DNA of 7,959 nt from Deltaproteobacteria bacterium (GTDB taxonomy: Bacteria; Desulfobacterota; DSM-4660; Desulfatiglandales; HGW-15): contig JAFDIC010000169.1 in NCBI GenBank assembly GCA_019308525.1, positions 1 through 7,959 on the forward strand. The letters are read 5' to 3'. The translations under genes and the position numbers were made by a program. The stretch's first letter is position 1; every line of letters starts with the position of its first letter. Of this stretch, positions 5,198-7,959 are shown piece after piece. Below the pieces are notes generated by a model. That model had not been told where the DNA came from. It ran no database searches and worked only from the letters and a program-made list of their open reading frames with translations.

Positions 5198-6934
5198 ATG
5201 CTGGTATTAAAGGACGCTTACAAGAGATACACCCTGGACCAGGACAAGATACTCACCCCGGAGGAGACGGTGCGCCGCTTCAGGGAAAGGCTGAAACAGG
5301 TGGACCTGGATATTCTCGAGGGAACAATGAGGATTGACAATGGAAGACTGGGTATACCGGTGTATTTCAGTCTCTGTGGCAAGGATGCCCGGGAGATAAT
5401 CGGCAACAGGAAACAGATGGGAAAAGGAGGCACACCCCAGCAGGCCGAGGCGAGCGCCGTGATGGAGCTTGCCGAGAGATTCAGCTTCTTTAGCTTCTGC
5501 AAGAATCCGGAAAACTTTCTTGTTGAACAATATCGGAACCTGAAGGCAAGGGCCTTACCCTTCGAATCTATCGCCCGCTCGGTCCACGATGAATCTGATG
5601 AACTGGAGGTCGCCAAGGAGATATTTTCCTCTCTCCCCCTCAAATGGACCAAGGCCTATAATCTCACGAAGGGAGAAGAAGTGTACGTCCCCTTCAACTG
5701 GTTCTATGCCATCAATGAATACAATGGTCCTTCTGCCGGAAACTGCGTTGAAGAGGCCCTGCTCCAGGGGATATGTGAAGTGGTGGAGCGACACGTCTCA
5801 TCCATTATAAGCCGCAACAGGCTCACCACCCCGGCCATAAATGTTACCTCCGTCACTGACCCACTGGTCTTGGAGATGATTGAAAAGTACAGGAGGGCAG
5901 GGGTGAAGCTTTTCATCACTGACTTCTCTCTTGGCATGGGAATTCCCAGCGTAGGGGTATTGGCCTATGATCCTTCCACATTTCCGGAAAAGAGCGAGAT
6001 TGTCTGGACCGCCGGTACCACTCCTGATCCGCAGAAGGCCTTGAGTCGGGCACTCACCGAGGTGGCCCAGCTCGCGGGGGATTTCAACTCCGGTTCAAAC
6101 TATGTGGCAAGCGGCCTGCCCAAATTCAAATCCCTGGATCAGGCCGACTTCATCATCAATACTGACAAAGAAACAGGCATAGACCTACTACCCAATCTCT
6201 CAAACGACAACATACGCATAGAGGTGGAGAATTGCGTCTCGGCCCTTTCTCGAAAGGACATGGAAGTCCTGGTGATAGATATCATGCACCCGATGCTGGG
6301 GATACCGGCCTTTTACACCATTATTCCCGGGGCCCATTTCAGGGAGAGGGCCACAGGGACAAGTATCGGCATGTTTTCTGCCAAGCTCATGGCGGAGAGC
6401 GGTGATCCCGGCTGGGCCCTCAAGGAGCTGGAGAGGATGGATGTGCTCATGCCGGGTAAATACTACATCAAGTTCTACATGGGTTTGTGTCAACTCTCCA
6501 TGGGCCAAGCTTCCTTGGCCCTGCCCTTTTTTGACGAGGCCCTTGGACTCGACCCCAGGGAAGAGGACATCCCCAGCATCTGTTCTTATAAGGCCGTAAG
6601 CCTGAAGGACCTGGGCAGGTACAGGGACGCCATCGAGGTCCTTGAAAAGGCGGAAAGTTACGACAGCGAAAGAACCGACATCCATAACCTTATGGGATAT
6701 TGCTACTTCAAGACAGGCGAGCACGAAAAGGCGATAGAATGTTTCAAGAAGGTCCTCCAGCTAGACCCCGGCTCAGCGATCGACTATGCGAACATAGCGT
6801 CCAACTACAGGGAAATGGGTGACAGGGAGATGGCCATCCGCTATTACACCTTCGCGCTCGAACTCGATCCCACCATCGACTTTGCCAGGGAGAACCTGGA
6901 GATGTTGCAGGGCAAAAAGGACTGGCCAACCTGA
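5198..6934 (+). CDS. ycaO: YcaO-domain ATP-dependent amide-activating protein with C-terminal TPR repeats
   Basis: This 578-residue protein has a YcaO domain at about residues 25-400. The ATP/Mg-binding acidic helices are visible as QAEASAVMELAERFS (E84, E90, E93) and LLQGICEVVERH (E194, E197). RALTEVAQ (R284, E288) follows, and the domain closes with GIPAFYTIIPG (369-378). TPR-like helices follow (about 405-570), clearest at 495-522 (NLMGYCYFKTGEHEKAIECF) and 529-556. YcaO proteins phosphorylate a backbone amide with ATP, leading to azolines, amidines or, with a sulfur source, thioamides. E. coli YcaO, of similar length and also with a TPR-like C-terminus, is linked to methylthiolation of ribosomal protein S12. 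The proline-rich C-terminus of azoline-forming YcaOs is absent, and no TfuA, dehydrogenase or precursor peptide is nearby. The TPR part probably binds a partner or substrate. The LarE gene upstream suggests a sulfur-related reaction (inference). Cytoplasmic; the symbol denotes the domain family, not proven orthology. Confidence 0.92.
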   Translation: MLVLKDAYKRYTLDQDKILTPEETVRRFRERLKQVDLDILEGTMRIDNGRLGIPVYFSLCGKDAREIIGNRKQMGKGGTPQQAEASAVMELAERFSFFSFCKNPENFLVEQYRNLKARALPFESIARSVHDESDELEVAKEIFSSLPLKWTKAYNLTKGEEVYVPFNWFYAINEYNGPSAGNCVEEALLQGICEVVERHVSSIISRNRLTTPAINVTSVTDPLVLEMIEKYRRAGVKLFITDFSLGMGIPSVGVLAYDPSTFPEKSEIVWTAGTTPDPQKALSRALTEVAQLAGDFNSGSNYVASGLPKFKSLDQADFIINTDKETGIDLLPNLSNDNIRIEVENCVSALSRKDMEVLVIDIMHPMLGIPAFYTIIPGAHFRERATGTSIGMFSAKLMAESGDPGWALKELERMDVLMPGKYYIKFYMGLCQLSMGQASLALPFFDEALGLDPREEDIPSICSYKAVSLKDLGRYRDAIEVLEKAESYDSERTDIHNLMGYCYFKTGEHEKAIECFKKVLQLDPGSAIDYANIASNYREMGDREMAIRYYTFALELDPTIDFARENLEMLQGKKDWPT

Positions 6935-6948
6935 CGAAACCCCTTTCG
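6935..6948. other. Short hairpin in the convergent gap between the YcaO and GNAT genes
   Basis: CGAAA (6935-6939), loop CCCC, TTTCG (6944-6948): a perfect 5-bp stem beginning right after the YcaO stop codon and filling most of the 20-bp gap. It lacks a T-tract on both strands, so it is at best a weak bidirectional 3'-end structure. Confidence 0.3.
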
Positions 6949-6954
6949 GAAAGC

Positions 6955-7458
6955 TCATGGACGGGCAACTTCAAGCATCATCTTCCTCTCGCAGATATCC
7001 ATGTCACAGAATTCAAAGCCGAACTTCTGGTAAAGCCTGATAGCGCTGATATTCTTTGTCTCAACGCAAAGCCATATGCATTTGCACCCCATTTCTCTTG
7101 CCTCCTCGACCGCCAGCTCCGTCAGTGCCGTGCCAACACCCCTGTTCCTGTGGTCCTGGTGCACAAAGATGAGGTACTCACACTCCTTCCCTTTTGGATC
7201 CGGGATCAAGGCCGCGTGCCCGACTATTCTCCCTTCCCTGATAGCAATGAAGGTGGTGCTTGCATTCAGGATTTCCTCCACCCACTTGCAGCATTGCTCC
7301 GGGTCGGCGGGGGGGAGCCCCTGCGCAGCCGGTCTGGGCGAAAACCCCAGGTACATGCTCAAGAGTCTTTGATAGTCAGTCGGGCCTCCCCTTCCCACGA
7401 GGAAAAGGGCACCTTTCTTGTCCTTCTTGATCTTGAACCCAAGAGATTCCAATCTCAT
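6955..7458 (-). CDS. GNAT-family N-acetyltransferase
   Basis: This 167-residue single GNAT domain starts at ATG 7458; GGGAG lies only a few bases before it. The central strand CEYLIFVHQDHRNRGVGTAL (about 93-112) contains the acetyl-CoA pyrophosphate loop R104-N-R-G-V-G109 (the R/QxxGxG/A motif). ETKNISAIRLYQKFGFE (133-149) is the second signature, with Asn136 and Tyr143 in the usual positions. The N-terminal part (FSPRPAAQGLPPADPEQCCKWV) resembles a group of deltaproteobacterial GNATs of unknown substrate. The enzyme would move an acetyl group from acetyl-CoA to an amine of a small molecule or protein in the cytoplasm. It converges on the YcaO gene, 20 bp between stops, and is not part of that operon. 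Met34 is a possible alternative start, since the first residues are weakly conserved in appearance. Fold confident, substrate unknown. Confidence 0.92.
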   Translation of the reverse strand: MRLESLGFKIKKDKKGALFLVGRGGPTDYQRLLSMYLGFSPRPAAQGLPPADPEQCCKWVEEILNASTTFIAIREGRIVGHAALIPDPKGKECEYLIFVHQDHRNRGVGTALTELAVEEAREMGCKCIWLCVETKNISAIRLYQKFGFEFCDMDICERKMMLEVARP

Positions 7459-7512
7459 TCTCCCGGGCCAGCGCCGTGACCCATTAGTCTCCGCTTACCC
7501 TCACGCATAGGG

Positions 7513-7529
7513 CTTGTGGCAGGCACAAG
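7513..7529. repeat. Perfect inverted repeat upstream of the GNAT gene
   Basis: CTTGTG (7513-7518), 5-nt spacer GCAGG, CACAAG (7524-7529). It lies 55-71 bp upstream of the GNAT start, so it could be an operator or a hairpin in its leader. No regulator family is recognised. Confidence 0.4.
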
Positions 7530-7536
7530 AATCCTT

Positions 7537-7572
7537 CCCTCTGTCCCCTCCTCCCCCCTTGCTTTTTGCCCC
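7537..7572 (-). other. G-quadruplex candidate in a purine-rich tract
   Basis: On the minus strand four G-runs occur in 36 nt: GGGG (7572-7569), GGGGGG (7558-7553), GGGG (7548-7545) and GGG (7539-7537), with loops of 10, 4 and 5 nt. The plus strand is strongly pyrimidine-rich from about 7531 to 7610. The G-rich strand is the non-template strand for the GNAT gene and lies in its upstream region. Confidence 0.4.
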
Positions 7573-7622
7573 GTGTCTGCCTCCGTCTGTTTCTCGTGCT
7601 CTTAGCATCGGCACCCTCAGGA

Positions 7623-7652
7623 ACAACAGTATCATGTCCCAGGAGCTGTTGT
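7623..7652. repeat. Inverted repeat ACAACAG ... CTGTTGT
   Basis: ACAACAG (7623-7629) and CTGTTGT (7646-7652) are perfect inverse complements over 7 bp, with a 16-bp spacer. GG at 7620-7621 and CC at 7653-7654 extend it across a one-base bulge. It is a possible operator half-site pair or long-loop hairpin in the region between the divergent GNAT and AcuC-like genes. Confidence 0.35.
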
Positions 7653-7734
7653 CCAGCGATCATCATGGTATCCTTTCCGGCTCGGCCTGAGGGGGGATTG
7701 GCTTCCGCTCGATCTTTGGAAAGGTCCTTTTTCG

Positions 7735-7764
7735 TTGACCCTGCTCTTACTGATCTGCTAGGAT
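7735..7764 (+). promoter_or_regulatory. Candidate promoter of the AcuC-like gene
   Basis: TTGACC (7735-7740), 18 bp, TAGGAT (7759-7764) on the plus strand. A start near 7771 would leave a 5' leader of about 60-75 nt before the AcuC-like coding region. The -35 is good, the -10 only fair. Confidence 0.45.
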
Positions 7765-7845
7765 TCGCGAGATATGTCTCCTGGCAAATCAGCCTTTATC
7801 TTGCGTGTCAACCAGGCTCGTTGAGGGGATCGTTTGGCATCTGAC

Positions 7846-7959
7846 ATGGAACCCAAGTTAAGGTCCGTATTCTTTTATTCCGATGACATGGCTCGCTTTG
7901 ATTTCGGCCCTGATCATCCTTTTAAGCCCGAACGGGCCTCCAAGACCTATGACCTTTGT
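7846..7959 (+). CDS. AcuC-type / histone deacetylase family protein (N-terminal part; 3' end outside window)
   Basis: The last 38 codons are open to the window edge and read YSDDMARFDFGPDHPFKPERASKTYDL-like sequence. This is the typical N-terminus of AcuC and related zinc-dependent deacetylases (Y.D....YDFG.DHP..P.R). The pattern DFGPDHPFKPERA, with the HP..P.R core that forms part of the conserved first loop, is highly characteristic. AcuC-like enzymes remove acyl groups from lysines or acetylated small molecules; in Bacillus AcuC controls acetyl-CoA synthetase. The zinc ligands lie further downstream, outside the window. ATG 7846 is annotated, but TTG 7834 in the same frame has a better-placed ribosome site (GAGGGG, 7823-7828, 5 nt spacing) and may be the true start, adding four residues. 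It was recognised by reading the edge codons; it is short, so the subfamily is uncertain. Confidence 0.85.
   Translation, partial: MEPKLRSVFFYSDDMARFDFGPDHPFKPERASKTYDLC

Larger units (their letters stand above)
7459..7833. other. Gene-poor region (about 375 bp) between divergent genes
   Basis: No convincing coding region was found. A 60-codon minus-strand frame (7484-7666) and a 92-codon plus-strand frame (7566-7844) are open but compositionally odd and match no family I know. The region carries a pyrimidine-rich tract, two inverted repeats and a promoter-like sequence, listed separately. It presumably holds the promoters of the leftward GNAT gene and the rightward AcuC-like gene. Confidence 0.6.

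Noticed and set aside
7484..7666. 60-codon minus-strand frame with an Arg/Lys/Gly-rich centre, considered as a small basic protein or RiPP precursor
   Set aside because: The basic stretch is simply the translation of the purine-rich tract. There is no leader-like pattern, and only a weak ribosome site.
7709..7733. GGAAAGGTCCTTTTTC as a rho-independent terminator
   Set aside because: The loop would be too small for a stable hairpin, and no plus-strand gene ends upstream of it.
7566..7844. 92-codon plus-strand frame before the AcuC-like gene
   Set aside because: No ribosome site, no recognisable motif, and an irregular composition caused by the pyrimidine-rich tract.

Overview
The window looks like chromosomal sequence from a free-living anaerobic bacterium, most likely a deltaproteobacterium (Desulfobacterota or a syntroph/sulfate-reducer relative). 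This rests on the moderately GC-rich sequence, frequent AGG arginine codons, a typical deltaproteobacterial-looking HU protein, a polyferredoxin-type protein with a winged-helix front end, a RiPP-type radical SAM enzyme and a LarE/YcaO pair. The assignment is an inference from protein style; no rRNA or other phylogenetic marker is present.

Layout from left to right. Positions 1-942 (+) hold the C-terminal part of a radical SAM enzyme of the RiPP-maturation type; its start lies off the left edge. A leftward block follows: HU (3635-3366) with its own terminator, then a secreted, membrane-anchored peptidase-MA-like metallohydrolase (3151-2243), then a winged-helix/4Fe-4S protein (2169-964) that ends 21 bp from the radical SAM gene and has its own promoter-like sequence. 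Between HU and the next intact gene lies a remnant of an ADP-ribosylglycohydrolase (C-terminal about 80 residues only, 3895-4134).

A rightward two-gene unit follows: a LarE-type PP-loop sulfur transferase (4259-5161) and a YcaO-domain protein with a C-terminal TPR region (5198-6934), 36 bp apart. This pair is the most interesting part of the window. LarE enzymes give up a cysteine sulfur (or use a Cys-bound 4Fe-4S cluster) to make thio groups, and YcaO enzymes use ATP to activate backbone amides, in some cases for thioamide formation. Their coupling suggests a protein- or peptide-sulfurating module, but the substrate is not visible here.

A leftward GNAT acetyltransferase (7458-6955) converges on the YcaO gene. 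After a 375-400 bp region without a convincing gene, which holds a purine/pyrimidine-skewed G-quadruplex candidate, two inverted repeats and a possible promoter, the first about 40 codons of an AcuC-type histone-deacetylase-family protein run off the right edge. No tRNA, rRNA, CRISPR array or insertion sequence was seen. The 146 bp leader upstream of the peptidase gene can form competing helices and deserves a structural check.
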